In this document: positions 31,735-40,525 of the stretch, one piece after another
Layout: every line of letters starts with the position of its first letter
Position numbering within the stretch: position 1 is the stretch's first letter
Assembly: GCF_900659635.1 (NCBI RefSeq)
Contig: NZ_CAACVB010000012.1
Coordinates: 1-64,000 of the forward strand
DNA: 64,000 nucleotides
Direction: 5' to 3'
Source: Actinomadura roseirufa
GTDB taxonomy: Bacteria > Actinomycetota > Actinomycetes > Streptosporangiales > Streptosporangiaceae
Notes under the pieces: model-generated
The model's input: only the letters and a program-made list of their open reading frames with translations
What the model was told of the DNA's origin: nothing
The model's database searches: none
Program-made: the position numbers and the translations under genes

Positions 31735-34700
31735 CTACGGGTCGGATACCCCGCATTGGCAGGAATCCACGCGGGTCCTGGCCATGCGGAGCCAGGCGGC
31801 GTGTCGCGCCGGAGGGTGCTCGGCGGGCGGGTGGACCGCGGTGAGGTCGGCCCGGTGGTGCGGGACTCCGCCGCGGATGACCAGGACCGTGTTCACGAGG
31901 GTCGAGAAATCGGTGAAGGGGTCGCCGTCGACGACGGTCAGGTCGGCGATCATGCCGGGCCGGACGGTACCGAGGTCGCGGTCGACGCCGAACAGGCGGG
32001 CGGGGGCGACGGTGGCGCTGTGGAGGGCCTGGCCGGGGGTGAAGCCGTGGTCGTGCAGGGCGCGCAGGGCCAGGTGCAGGGACAGGCCGACGGGCACCAG
32101 CGGGGAGTCGGTCCCGAGGACGAGGGTGGCGCCGGCGGCGGCCAGGCGCCGGTAGTTCCCCATTTCCTTGGCCAGAGCGCGGGTCTGCCCGCTCGTGGGC
32201 GGCGTCCCGGCACGCTGGTCGACGGTGGCGACGTCCCAGGGCGGCATGAGGGCGCGGACCCGCGGATCGCGGGCGAGGGCGGGGTCGTCGCCGAGCATGA
32301 CCTGCGCGGTGAACGGCGTGATGATCAGGGCGAAGGTTCCGTCGGCGTATTCGGCGATGAGGTCCTGGTGGATCTCGCCCCTCGGGGTGGTGGCGTGTCC
32401 GTAGGGGAGGCGCTGCGTGGCCTGCAGATGGGTGGTGAGGTCCTGCCCGGCGTTGCGGCCGGGAGAGCACAGGTGGCTGCCGGACGGTACGCCGAGGCGG
32501 TGCGCGGCTCGGGCGGCCTGGGCCATGACGGCGCCGGAGGCGCGGACGTAGGTCTTGACGAAGTCGACGTCCACGGCGGTGGCGCGGTCAAGCGTGCGCT
32601 CGACGCCCGCCTCGGTGCGGTGGGTGCGGCCCATCGTGTACGCCGTGCGGGAGCCGTCGATCAGCTCGGCGCAGGCCAGCAGCCGCGGTGCGGTGGAGTC
32701 GCCGGACTCGGCCGATTCGCGCAACCGTATCGCCTCGTAGAGCGACCCGCCCAGGCACACGGTGGTGGTGATGCCGTAGGCCAGCGACAGCAAGTTCTGC
32801 CGGGCGCCGTAGGTGGCCTGATACGGGTGGGTGTGGCCGTCGAACAGGCCGGGGAGGACCGTCCGGCCGGAGGCGTCGATGGTCCGGTGACCGGGCCGCC
32901 GGGCGCGGTGGGGCACGACGGCGGTGATCCGGCCGCCGCTGATCAGGACGTCGACGTCGTGGCGCGGGGGAGCGCCCGTGCCGTCCCACAACTGCCCGGC
33001 GTGGACGCGCAGTGCCTCGCCGTCCCGCGAGGGGCCGCGCCGGGACGGGCCGCGCACCCGCAAGGGGACGGGGATCGTGCGGCGCGCGGTGACCGCACCG
33101 GTGGAGTCCAGCGACAACAGGCGCAGGCTGCCGCTGGACAGGTACAGCAGAGTTCTGGAGTCGCGGGCCCAACTGGGGTGGTCGGCCGGCTCGCCGGTGA
33201 GGCGGTGCGGCGGGCCGGCGGGGGCCCCGGCGGCGGTGACGGGGAGCAGCCACAGCGCCGACTCGGTGACCAGCGCCATCCAGCGGCCGTCCGGCGACCA
33301 GGCCGGCCCGCAGGCGACGCGGTCCGACAGCGACTGGTGGTCGGCGGGCAGGTGACGGGTCTCGGCGCCGGTGCCGGTGTCGATGACCCGGATGAGGTTG
33401 TAGCCCTCCCGGAAACGCTGGTTGAGCCGGTTCCGGTCGCAGAAGGCCACGAAGCGGCCGTCGGGCGACCAGGTGGGGGTGCCGGGCAGCTCGTGGGCGG
33501 TCAGCGGCCGGGCCAGGTGACGTCTCGTGCCGGCGGCCGGGTCGAGCAGCAGCAGGTTCCCCTCGAGGTCATGGCAGGCCAGCCGCGCGCCGTCGGGGGA
33601 GGGCACCGGATGCACCAGCCCGGCCGCCACCTCCTCATCGCCTCCGGCGTCCAGGTGAAGCCGGTGGACGGCGGCCAGGCCGCCCTTGTCGGTGCAGTAC
33701 AGCAGGCTGCGGCCGTCCGGCGACCACGCGGGCATCTGCACATAGTGGACGGGTTCGGCTCGCACGGCCTCGCGCGGCGGGCCGTCCAGCGGCATCACCC
33801 ACAGTGTGTTGAGCGCGACGAAGGCGACGTCGCGACCGTCGGGCGACAGCACGGGAAGGTGGATCCCGCGCACCTGAGCAGGCCGTCCTTCGTGAAGGGC
33901 CACGCGCTCCAGGTCGTGCTTTTTGGGCCTCCAGCGGGGCCGCCGCACCGGCAGCCGCGCGGTGAAGGCGATCTGCTCGACCGATCCCGTGCTCAGGGTG
34001 CGGATGCGGACGTGGCCGTCGCCCAGGTACAGCAGCCTGTCCTCGTCCAGCCAGCACGGCGGGGCGGCCGCGAGATCCTCGCCGGAGACGACGATCTGCC
34101 CGTCCACCAGCAGGTCCGCCTCCGAGGCGGGCATGGCCGCCGAGTCGGTCGCGCCGATCAGCAGCAGGCAGGCGACCCGGCCGGACGGCGAGACCGACGG
34201 GCACAGCAGGCGGCCCGCGCCCGTGGTGTGGACGACCCGGGCGGGGCCGCCGGCCGCCGGTATCCGGACCAGTGACGCGCCGCCGTCGGTGCCGCCGCCC
34301 GGCCGGTGGGCGGCGCGGACGCATACCAGCCACCGGCCGTCCGGCGACCACGCGGGATCGAGGTCCTCGAAGTCCCCGCCGGTGAGCCGGGACGGCGGGC
34401 CGCCGCGCGGGTCCATCGTCCACAGCCCGAAGGCCGAGCCCGCCACGGCGTCGCCGCCGCGTTCGGACGAGAACGCCAGCCGCGTGCCGTCGGGCGACCA
34501 GGCCGCGCCGCGGTCGTCCCAGGGCCCGCCGGTCAGCTGCCGCAGCCCGTGCCCGTCGGGCCGCATGGACCACAGGTGGAAGCCGCCCCCGTGATAGGCG
34601 CCCAGCGCCACCAGGCTCCCGTCCGGGGACAGGACCGGGCGGGTCGCCTCCAGGTCCCAGCCGGTCAGCGGCGTCGCCGGGCCGCCGCGGCGGGGGATCC

Positions 34701-34920
34701 GCCACAGCACCCCCTGCACCTCGGCGATCAGGTCGCCGTCCGGGCCCGCCGTCACCGACCCGCCGGTCGCCTCGGTGTAGGTCAGGACCCGGCGTCCGCC
34801 GCGGCCGGAGGCGGGGACCGGGACCGCCACGCCTCCCGGTGCCACCGGCGCCAGCGCGGCGGCCAGTCCCGCGGCGGACCGTCCCAGAAAACCCCGCCGG
34901 CTGAACCATTCTGTCTGCAT
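31735..34920 (-). CDS. Tat-exported beta-propeller/amidohydrolase fusion protein
   Basis: The 1061-residue protein starts at ATG 34920. Residues 8-14 are S-R-R-G-F-L-G, a Tat signal, followed by a hydrophobic A-G-L-A-A-A-L segment. Residues about 60-660 repeat S-P-D-G-R/S and W-S-P-D-G motifs, as in TolB/WD40-like propellers. The last 400 residues are an amidohydrolase: F-D-G-H-T-H-P near 725 (metal His pair), G-S-H-L-C, G-T-D-S-P-L-V-P and G-M-I-A-D-L-T-V-V-D. It probably hydrolyses amides or peptides outside the cytoplasm. An in-frame start at 35001 would put the Tat motif too far in. This fusion occurs in other bacteria; substrate is unknown. Confidence 0.85.
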   Translation of the reverse strand: MQTEWFSRRGFLGRSAAGLAAALAPVAPGGVAVPVPASGRGGRRVLTYTEATGGSVTAGPDGDLIAEVQGVLWRIPRRGGPATPLTGWDLEATRPVLSPDGSLVALGAYHGGGFHLWSMRPDGHGLRQLTGGPWDDRGAAWSPDGTRLAFSSERGGDAVAGSAFGLWTMDPRGGPPSRLTGGDFEDLDPAWSPDGRWLVCVRAAHRPGGGTDGGASLVRIPAAGGPARVVHTTGAGRLLCPSVSPSGRVACLLLIGATDSAAMPASEADLLVDGQIVVSGEDLAAAPPCWLDEDRLLYLGDGHVRIRTLSTGSVEQIAFTARLPVRRPRWRPKKHDLERVALHEGRPAQVRGIHLPVLSPDGRDVAFVALNTLWVMPLDGPPREAVRAEPVHYVQMPAWSPDGRSLLYCTDKGGLAAVHRLHLDAGGDEEVAAGLVHPVPSPDGARLACHDLEGNLLLLDPAAGTRRHLARPLTAHELPGTPTWSPDGRFVAFCDRNRLNQRFREGYNLIRVIDTGTGAETRHLPADHQSLSDRVACGPAWSPDGRWMALVTESALWLLPVTAAGAPAGPPHRLTGEPADHPSWARDSRTLLYLSSGSLRLLSLDSTGAVTARRTIPVPLRVRGPSRRGPSRDGEALRVHAGQLWDGTGAPPRHDVDVLISGGRITAVVPHRARRPGHRTIDASGRTVLPGLFDGHTHPYQATYGARQNLLSLAYGITTTVCLGGSLYEAIRLRESAESGDSTAPRLLACAELIDGSRTAYTMGRTHRTEAGVERTLDRATAVDVDFVKTYVRASGAVMAQAARAAHRLGVPSGSHLCSPGRNAGQDLTTHLQATQRLPYGHATTPRGEIHQDLIAEYADGTFALIITPFTAQVMLGDDPALARDPRVRALMPPWDVATVDQRAGTPPTSGQTRALAKEMGNYRRLAAAGATLVLGTDSPLVPVGLSLHLALRALHDHGFTPGQALHSATVAPARLFGVDRDLGTVRPGMIADLTVVDGDPFTDFSTLVNTVLVIRGGVPHHRADLTAVHPPAEHPPARHAAWLRMARTRVDSCQCGVSDP

Positions 34921-35083
34921 TTGTGGCCATTTCCCTTCATGACCGGCCGGGCCTGTGACCTCATTAAAGTCGGTCGGCCCGAGCCCGCATCGGGAAATCA
35001 CCGGCCCGGGGACGGGAGGCCGGGGGCCGCGGAGTTCCGTGCTCTGAAATGGCCGCGTTGTATTTCCGAAATGCCGCGACTTG

Positions 35084-35980
35084 TCAGGCCGGCAGGGATT
35101 CCAGCTGCGCCAGGAGCAGGTCCTTGCCGGTCCGGTCCAGCCAGGTACCGAAGTCGATGAGGCCGGGGTGGGCCTCGCGCAGCGGGGCCAGGTCGGTGTC
35201 GAAGTAGCGCTCGCCCGCCCAGGTGAAGACCTTGGCGGCCTCGGGGACGTGCTCCCACAGCGTGTCGAGAGGGACCTCGGTGTGCGGCACCGTCCGTCCG
35301 GCCGCCGCGCCCAGTGCCGCGGCGATCTGCGGGGCCGTCAACCTGTCCCCGGTGATCTCGATGGACTCGCCGACGTACTCGCCGGGGTCGGCGAAGGCCA
35401 GCGCGGCGAACGCCCCGGTGTCGTCGATGGCGATGAGCTGCATGACCAGGTCGTCATGCCAGGGGACGTTGAGCGAGCCCTCCTGGAAGAACCGCGCCGG
35501 ATTGACGAAGTCCTCCATGAACCCGGCCGGGCGCAGGATCGTCGCGGGGACGCCCAACTCGCGGATATGGGCCTCGGCCTGCCATTTCTCGATCGGTCCC
35601 CAGCCCCGCTCCACGTAGTAGGCGTTCTGGCTCTCGGCGCCGCCGACCGAGGAGTAGACCAGGTGCCGGACGCCCGCGGCCTTGGCGGCGTCCGCGACGT
35701 TCTTGGCCTGGGCGAGCTCGTCGGGGTTGGCGGACTGGACGCTGTAGACGCCGTGGGCGCCCTGGGCCGCCGCCTCGATCGAGTCGCGGTCGTTCAGGTC
35801 GCCGCGGACGAGCTCCGCGCCCGCGGCGGCGAGCGCGGCGGCCGCCGTGGTCGTGCCGTCCCGGACGAAGGCCCGGACCCGCCAGCCGGCGGCGAGCAGG
35901 TGGCGGGCGGTGGCACCGCCCTGATTTCCGGTGGCGCCGGTGACCAGGACGGTCTTGGTGGTGTCGTCGGTGGTGGTCAT
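35084..35980 (-). CDS. NmrA-like NAD(P)-binding protein
   Basis: The 298-residue protein has the Rossmann motif V-L-V-T-G-A-T-G-N-Q-G-G near residues 10-21, then Y-S-V-Q-S-A-N-P-D-E, H-L-V-Y-S-S-V-G-G and T-I-L-R-P-A-G-F-M-E-D. It belongs to the NmrA/HSCARG group of atypical short-chain dehydrogenases, which bind NADP(H) and often act as redox sensors. The start at ATG 35980 is preferred over 36016 because the family begins about there. It is divergent from a TetR gene and shares a region with two nested inverted repeats, so the TetR protein probably represses it. Confidence 0.88.
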   Translation of the reverse strand: MTTTDDTTKTVLVTGATGNQGGATARHLLAAGWRVRAFVRDGTTTAAAALAAAGAELVRGDLNDRDSIEAAAQGAHGVYSVQSANPDELAQAKNVADAAKAAGVRHLVYSSVGGAESQNAYYVERGWGPIEKWQAEAHIRELGVPATILRPAGFMEDFVNPARFFQEGSLNVPWHDDLVMQLIAIDDTGAFAALAFADPGEYVGESIEITGDRLTAPQIAAALGAAAGRTVPHTEVPLDTLWEHVPEAAKVFTWAGERYFDTDLAPLREAHPGLIDFGTWLDRTGKDLLLAQLESLPA

Positions 35981-35985
35981 GGCGT

Positions 35986-36060
35986 GACCATATGACGATT
36001 TTTGAAAATCAGTCAACTATCATCGTGAGTTGACGCGATTCGCCATCTGGTCATATGGTC
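35986..36060. promoter_or_regulatory. Nested inverted repeats between nmrA-like and TetR genes (operators)
   Basis: The outer pair GACCATATGAC (35986-35996) and GTCATATGGTC (36050-36060) is a perfect 11-bp inverted repeat. An inner pair GTCAACT (36012-36018) and AGTTGAC (36028-36034) lies within. The A/T-rich TTTTTGAAAATC between them may hold promoter elements. TetR binding here would control both divergent genes. Confidence 0.65.
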
Positions 36061-36065
36061 CGCGT

Positions 36066-36803
36066 GTGAGCGCCCCGACCGAACGTCTCCGGAGCCCCGG
36101 CCAGCGTGCCGAGCGGGCCGGGCGGATCCTCGACGCGGCGGCCGACCTGCTGCTGCGCCACGGCTACCGGCGGGTGACCATCGATGACGTCGCCGCCGGC
36201 GCCGGCATCGGAAAGGGCACCGTCTACCTGCACTGGAAGACCCGTGAGCAGCTGTTCGGCGTGGTGTTCGCGCGCGAGCTGCTCTCGGCGGTGGACGAGC
36301 TGCGCCTGGAACTGCGGCGGGATCCCCGGGCGGGCCTGCTGCACCGCTTCGCGCGCGCCTACTTCCTGGCCATCGTGAGACGCCCGCTGCTGCGCGGGTT
36401 CCTGCTGGGCGACCCCGAGATGCTCGGCAGGCTCACCGCCGCGCCCGGCACCGCGCGCGACGCCCGGCACGCCGCGACGCTGGCCGGGTATCTCCGGCTG
36501 CTCTCCGAGCACGGCCTGCTGCGCGACGACATGGACGCCGACGAGGTCGGCCACGCCTACCAGGCGACGTTCGAGGGCTTCCTGCGGGCCGGGGACGCGC
36601 CCGGGGACGCGGCGGGCGACGCGGCGTCCGTGGACGGCCCCGAGAGGCGGGCCGACCTCCTGGCGCGGACCGTCCAGCGGGCGTTCGAGAGCGACGCCCC
36701 CGCCTCCGACGCCGCCCTGGCAGAGGTGGCCGCCGCCACCGCCGCCCTCCTGGGCGACCTCATCGACGCCGACCGCGCCGAGTTCGACATACCCGAGCTC
36801 TGA
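36066..36803 (+). CDS. TetR-family transcriptional regulator
   Basis: The 245-residue protein has the TetR N-terminal helix-turn-helix: R-I-L-D-A-A-A-D-L-L-L-R-H-G-Y-R-R-V-T-I-D-D-V-A, then G-I-G-K-G-T-V-Y-L-H-W-K-T-R-E-Q-L-F. The rest is a helical ligand-binding domain of unknown ligand. GTG 36066 (V-S-A-P-T-E-R) was chosen over TTG 36030, since the outer operator arm ends at 36060 and an earlier start would put it inside the gene. It probably represses itself and the divergent nmrA-like gene until an electrophile or redox signal arrives. Confidence 0.9.
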   Translation: MSAPTERLRSPGQRAERAGRILDAAADLLLRHGYRRVTIDDVAAGAGIGKGTVYLHWKTREQLFGVVFARELLSAVDELRLELRRDPRAGLLHRFARAYFLAIVRRPLLRGFLLGDPEMLGRLTAAPGTARDARHAATLAGYLRLLSEHGLLRDDMDADEVGHAYQATFEGFLRAGDAPGDAAGDAASVDGPERRADLLARTVQRAFESDAPASDAALAEVAAATAALLGDLIDADRAEFDIPEL

Positions 36804-36818
36804 CGAGAACGCCGCCTC

Positions 36819-37646
36819 TCACTCCGCCAGGCGGGTGTCGCGCGCCGTCTTCTCCCACCGGGTGATCTCCGCCCGGACGCCGTCGAGGTGGCCGAGGACG
36901 GCGTCGACGGCGTCGTCTCCGAGCGGCAGCCGCAGCGGGGTCTCGTCGGCCTCCAGCGCGGTGAGGATCGCGGCGGCGGCCTTCGCCGGGTCGCCGGGCT
37001 GGGTGCCGTCGCCGGTCTCGGTCATCCGCCGCGTCGGCCCGACGGTGGCGGCGTAGTCGTCGATCTCCGCGCTGACGCCGAGGTTGCCGAACAGCCGGGT
37101 GCGGAAGGCCCCGGGCTCGACGACGAGGACCTTGACGCCGAGCGGACGGACCTCGTCCGCCAGCGCCTCCGACATCCCCTCCAGGGCGAACTTCGTCGCG
37201 CTGTAGGCCGAGAACCCGGCGAAGGACATCTGCCCGCCCATGCTGCTCATCTGCACGATCGCCCCGGACCGGCGCCGGCGCATGTGCGGGAGGACCGCGC
37301 GGACCAGGGCGGCGGGACCGAAGACGTGGACCTCGAACAGCGCCCGCAGTTCGGCGTCGGTGGTCTCCTCGGCCGCCCCGACGTGGCTGCGGCCCGCGTT
37401 GTTGACCAGCACGTCGATCCGCCCGTGCCGCGCCACGACGTCCTCCACCGCGGCCTTGATCCCCGCGCCGTCGGTGACGTCCAGCCGGAGCGCCTCGACC
37501 CGGCCGGGGTGCGCCGCGACCAGATCGTCCAGCGCCTCCACGCGGCGGGCGGCCGCGACGGCGATGTCGCCCGCCGCGATCGCGGCCTCGGCGATCGCGC
37601 GGCCGAAGCCGCTGCTCGCACCCGTGATCAACCAGACCCTGTCCAT
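36819..37646 (-). CDS. Short-chain dehydrogenase/reductase
   Basis: The 275-residue oxidoreductase has T-G-A-S-S-G-F-G-R at residues 8-16 for NAD(P) binding, N-N-A-G near 87, and the catalytic Y-S-A-T-K near 153 after a Ser in M-S-S-M-G. These form the classical SDR Ser-Tyr-Lys set. ATG 37646 follows GAGG; the upstream in-frame start at 37700 has no signal. It is convergent with the TetR gene. The substrate is unknown; close relatives act on small carbonyl compounds. Confidence 0.92.
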   Translation of the reverse strand: MDRVWLITGASSGFGRAIAEAAIAAGDIAVAAARRVEALDDLVAAHPGRVEALRLDVTDGAGIKAAVEDVVARHGRIDVLVNNAGRSHVGAAEETTDAELRALFEVHVFGPAALVRAVLPHMRRRRSGAIVQMSSMGGQMSFAGFSAYSATKFALEGMSEALADEVRPLGVKVLVVEPGAFRTRLFGNLGVSAEIDDYAATVGPTRRMTETGDGTQPGDPAKAAAAILTALEADETPLRLPLGDDAVDAVLGHLDGVRAEITRWEKTARDTRLAE

Positions 37647-37757
37647 CGGAACCTCTTCCCGCTCACCTCGTGACCTCGTGCACGACCCACCGTCGCCCAC
37701 GGTGCCCGCGGCCGTCCAAGACCCGCTGTGATTACCGATGGCTATACCCGCGGCCGA

Positions 37758-38501
37758 TCACCACGGCACCGCGCCCTCGTCGTCGAAGAACCCGCCGGTC
37801 GGGCCGTCGGCGCCCAGCGTCGCCAGCCGCTCCACGATCGCGGCGCCGTCGTCGGCCGAGCGGGTGAGCGCGAGGCCGAGATGCCGCGTGAAGTCCGTCG
37901 CGCACGGGCCGGGCGTGCAGGCGTTGACCAGGATGCCCCGCTCCCGGAGATCCCTGGCGTACTGCACGGTCAGCGCGTTGAGCGCCGCCTTCGACGGCGG
38001 GTACGCGACGTGGCCCGGCAACCGGGACATGTAGTGGCCCGGGTCGGTCATGAAGGTGAGCGAGCCGACGCCGCTGGACACGTTGACCACGCGGGCCGCC
38101 GGTGAGCGCGACAGCAGCGGCAGCATGGCGTCGGTCACCGCGATGACGCCGAGGACGTTGGTCTCGAAGACCCGCCTGACCAGCTCCAGGTCGGCCGTCC
38201 CCGGCGAGGTCCGCCCGGGGAAGCCCGAGACGCCGGCGTTGTTGACCAGCACGTCCAGCCGGCCGAAGCGCTCGCCGATCTCCCCGGCCACCGCCTCGAT
38301 CGTCGCCGCGTCGGTGACGTCGAGCGCCACGGCCCGGAGGTCACCGCCGTCCGCCCCGAGCGCCTCGGCCGCCTCCGCACCGCGCGCACGGTCCCTGGAA
38401 CCGATCAGCACCGTCATCCCGCGACCCGCGAGCCGGCGGGCGGCGGCGCGCCCCAATCCCTTGTTCGCCCCCGTGATCAGGGCGATCGTCCCGTCGTTCA
38501 T
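37758..38501 (-). CDS. Short-chain dehydrogenase/reductase
   Basis: The 247-residue SDR has T-G-A-N-K-G-L-G-R at about residues 10-18, N-N-A-G-V-S near 92, V-S-S-G-V-G, and Y-P-P-S-K as the Tyr-x3-Lys active site. It starts 71 bases from the divergent LysR gene, and inverted repeats between them suggest LysR control. It lies upstream of the other SDR gene on the same strand, separated by 111 bases. It probably reduces a carbonyl compound with NADPH, like carbonyl reductase-type SDRs with the G-A-N-K-G motif. Confidence 0.92.
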   Translation of the reverse strand: MNDGTIALITGANKGLGRAAARRLAGRGMTVLIGSRDRARGAEAAEALGADGGDLRAVALDVTDAATIEAVAGEIGERFGRLDVLVNNAGVSGFPGRTSPGTADLELVRRVFETNVLGVIAVTDAMLPLLSRSPAARVVNVSSGVGSLTFMTDPGHYMSRLPGHVAYPPSKAALNALTVQYARDLRERGILVNACTPGPCATDFTRHLGLALTRSADDGAAIVERLATLGADGPTGGFFDDEGAVPW

Positions 38502-38531
38502 GAGGGCGACCCCATCACCGGCCGCCCGGCG

Positions 38532-38574
38532 CCGGCAATGCCGGAACGGGTCCCGGCCGATACCCTCACGGTAT
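38532..38574. promoter_or_regulatory. Two short palindromes between SDR and LysR genes
   Basis: CCGGCA-A-TGCCGG (38532-38544) is a perfect 13-base palindrome. ATACC-CTCAC-GGTAT (38560-38574) overlaps the lysR start codon. LysR proteins bind such sites in divergent promoters, so one or both are likely operators. Confidence 0.5.
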
Positions 38575-39466
38575 GGACCGGCTGCAGACGCGCGAGCTGG
38601 AGTACTTCGTGGCCGTCGCCGAGGAGCTGCACTTCGGCCGGGCGGCCGGGCGCCTCGGCATCGCGCAGCCGCCGCTGTCCCGGGCCATCGGACGCCTCGA
38701 ACGCCGCGTCGGCGTGCCTCTGCTGGAGCGCGACAGCCGGCGGGTCGCGCTCACCCCGGCCGGCGAGGTGTTCCTCACCGAGAGCAGGCGGGCGCTGGAG
38801 GCGGTCGACGCGGCCGCGCGGCGCGCCCGGCGCGCGGGCCTGCCCTCGTCCCGGCTCGTCCTGGTGATGAAACCCGGCGGTGACTGCGGCCTGCTGCCCG
38901 AGATCCTGGCGGCCTACGAGTCCGCCCCGGACGCCGTCCCGGTCGACATCGCCCTGTGCTCGGCCCACGAGCGCGCCGGGATGATCCGCGACGGCCGCGC
39001 CGACGTCGGCCTGCTGCATCGCGTGAACGCCGACCTGACCGGTCTCGACACCGAGGATCTCCGGACCGAGGACCAGGTCGCCGTCCTCCCGCGCGGCCAC
39101 CGCCTGGCGGGCCGTGCGAGCGTCCGGCTGGCCGACCTGGCCGGGGAGACCATGCCCCGATGGTCGGCCGGTCGCCGCGACGACCCGGGCGAGCTGCGCG
39201 TACGGGACGCCGGGCAGCTCATGCAGCTCATCGCGCTCGGCCGCGCGGCGGCCGTGCTGCCGGCATCCGTCCGCGGCCAGCTCCGCGACGACCTGACCTG
39301 TGTGCCGGTGACCGACGCCCCGCCGACCACCCTCGTCCTGGCCTGGCCGCGAGGGCGCCGGTCCCGTGCCCTCGCGGCGTTCGTGCGAACCGCGGCCACC
39401 GTCGCCACCCGCCCGCCGCCCTCCGGAGAATCGCCCCTCGCGGCGACTCCGGAGAGAACGGCTTGA
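38573..39466 (+). CDS. LysR-family transcriptional regulator
   Basis: The 297-residue activator/repressor has the LysR helix-turn-helix: R-E-L-E-Y-F-V-A-V-A-E-E-L-H-F-G-R-A-A-G-R-L-G-I-A, then Q-P-P-L-S-R-A-I-G-R-L-E. A type-2 periplasmic-binding-like domain senses the ligand. ATG 38573 fits the family's usual start. It is divergent from an SDR gene, the standard LysR layout, so it probably regulates that gene. The inducer is unknown. Confidence 0.93.
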   Translation: MDRLQTRELEYFVAVAEELHFGRAAGRLGIAQPPLSRAIGRLERRVGVPLLERDSRRVALTPAGEVFLTESRRALEAVDAAARRARRAGLPSSRLVLVMKPGGDCGLLPEILAAYESAPDAVPVDIALCSAHERAGMIRDGRADVGLLHRVNADLTGLDTEDLRTEDQVAVLPRGHRLAGRASVRLADLAGETMPRWSAGRRDDPGELRVRDAGQLMQLIALGRAAAVLPASVRGQLRDDLTCVPVTDAPPTTLVLAWPRGRRSRALAAFVRTAATVATRPPPSGESPLAATPERTA

Positions 39467-39574
39467 CCCGCGTGTGAGAAACGGCGGAAACCGCCGCGAC
39501 GCTCCCAGGCGCGGATGCCGTCCCGCTGTACGAAAGGTCTCGTCTCGGCGAAGTCGGATCAGCGGGCGAGCGTC

Positions 39575-39964
39575 CTATGAATTGCCGCCCGACCGGCAGT
39601 AGTACTGGTGCGCGGCCGTTGTGGAGGTGTTCGTCGCGTCGGTCACGGTGAGTTGCACGGTGTAGTACGAGTAGACGTTGCAGATGCCCGCGGCGTACAG
39701 CGTGTGCGGGTTGCCGTTGAGGATCGCCGTCCGCGTGATCCCGCCGTTGGTGACCGACCAGTTCCAGGTCGCCGGTTCCGTGCCGCCGCTCCACGTCGCG
39801 TCGCAGCTGAAGCTCGTCCGGCCGAGCTGCTCGCAGATCAGCGAGGTGATGGCCGGCGGGCCCGCGGCGTCCGCCGGCCGGACGGCGGCCGTGGTCGCCG
39901 CGACGGCCAGCAGCGTGACGGCGGATCCCACCGCGCATCTGCGAATCCGATTTCCGAATCTCAT
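39575..39964 (-). CDS. Small secreted hypothetical protein
   Basis: The 129-residue protein has a signal peptide (R-I-R-R-C-A-V-G-S-A-V-T-L-L-A-V-A-A-T-T, cut near A-D-A-A-G). The mature part has about four Cys (L-I-C-E-Q-L, F-S-C-D-A-T, A-G-I-C-N-V, Y-Y-C-R-S), so it is probably disulfide-bonded. T-W-N-W-S-V-T-N-G-G and L-T-V-T-D-A-T-N resemble immunoglobulin-like/PKD beta modules. It is convergent with the LysR gene. Function is unknown. Confidence 0.75.
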   Translation of the reverse strand: MRFGNRIRRCAVGSAVTLLAVAATTAAVRPADAAGPPAITSLICEQLGRTSFSCDATWSGGTEPATWNWSVTNGGITRTAILNGNPHTLYAAGICNVYSYYTVQLTVTDATNTSTTAAHQYYCRSGGNS

Positions 39965-40525
39965 GGGGCGCTCCTCTTGTCTCGACTCTGACGAATGACC
40001 GGTCGACGGGGGTGGCGGGTCAGCTTTGGAGCCGGGAACTCGGCGTCAATCTAATCTCGCATCGGTGCCGCGTCCACAACGGTCGAACTGGAAATGGCCG
40101 TCCGGCGTGCGGTCGGTGCTCATGGATCGTTCCAATTCCAGAGGACGTTCCGTGCGCTGCGGAACCGTTGCCCACCTCTCCGTGAATTCCTCCAGCCCGG
40201 CAGCCTGTGCGGGAGAAGTGAGGAGACGAAAGTTCGGATGCGAATGTAGGGCAATATCGGGCGCTTGTTCCGGTGCGAACTGTCGGTCTGAAACGCGCTG
40301 GAGCGTCCGTCCGGAGCTGCTCGATGGAGGCCCGGCCGTGGACGGGGCGCCTCCCTACGGCGCGGGCCGGGCCGACGGCGGAGCGCAGGGGCATTAGGGC
40401 GGCGTTAAGCCTGGCGCCGGGTGCGCTAAGGGTCCATCAAGAGGGCTTATCTCGGTACGGCCCCGGCCGTTGACTGGGAGGCGATCCCCGCTGGGACGGG
40501 GTGCCGGACCCTCGGGAGGCTCGCG
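39965..40525. other. Intergenic stretch, comparatively A/T-rich; no supported gene
   Basis: Open frames exist on both strands from 40020 to 40397, but neither has a ribosome binding site, family resemblance or the codon bias of its neighbours. The part from 40020 to 40280 has clearly lower GC than the flanks. The promoter of the membrane protein at 40526 probably lies near its right end. Confidence 0.5.

Noticed and set aside
31624-34275. Long open frame (883 codons) opposite the propeller-amidohydrolase
   Set aside because: Composition is typical of an antisense frame and the other strand has unmistakable repeats and catalytic motifs.
40020-40397. Overlapping open frames on both strands
   Set aside because: Neither has a start signal or recognisable content; they coexist because stops are rare.
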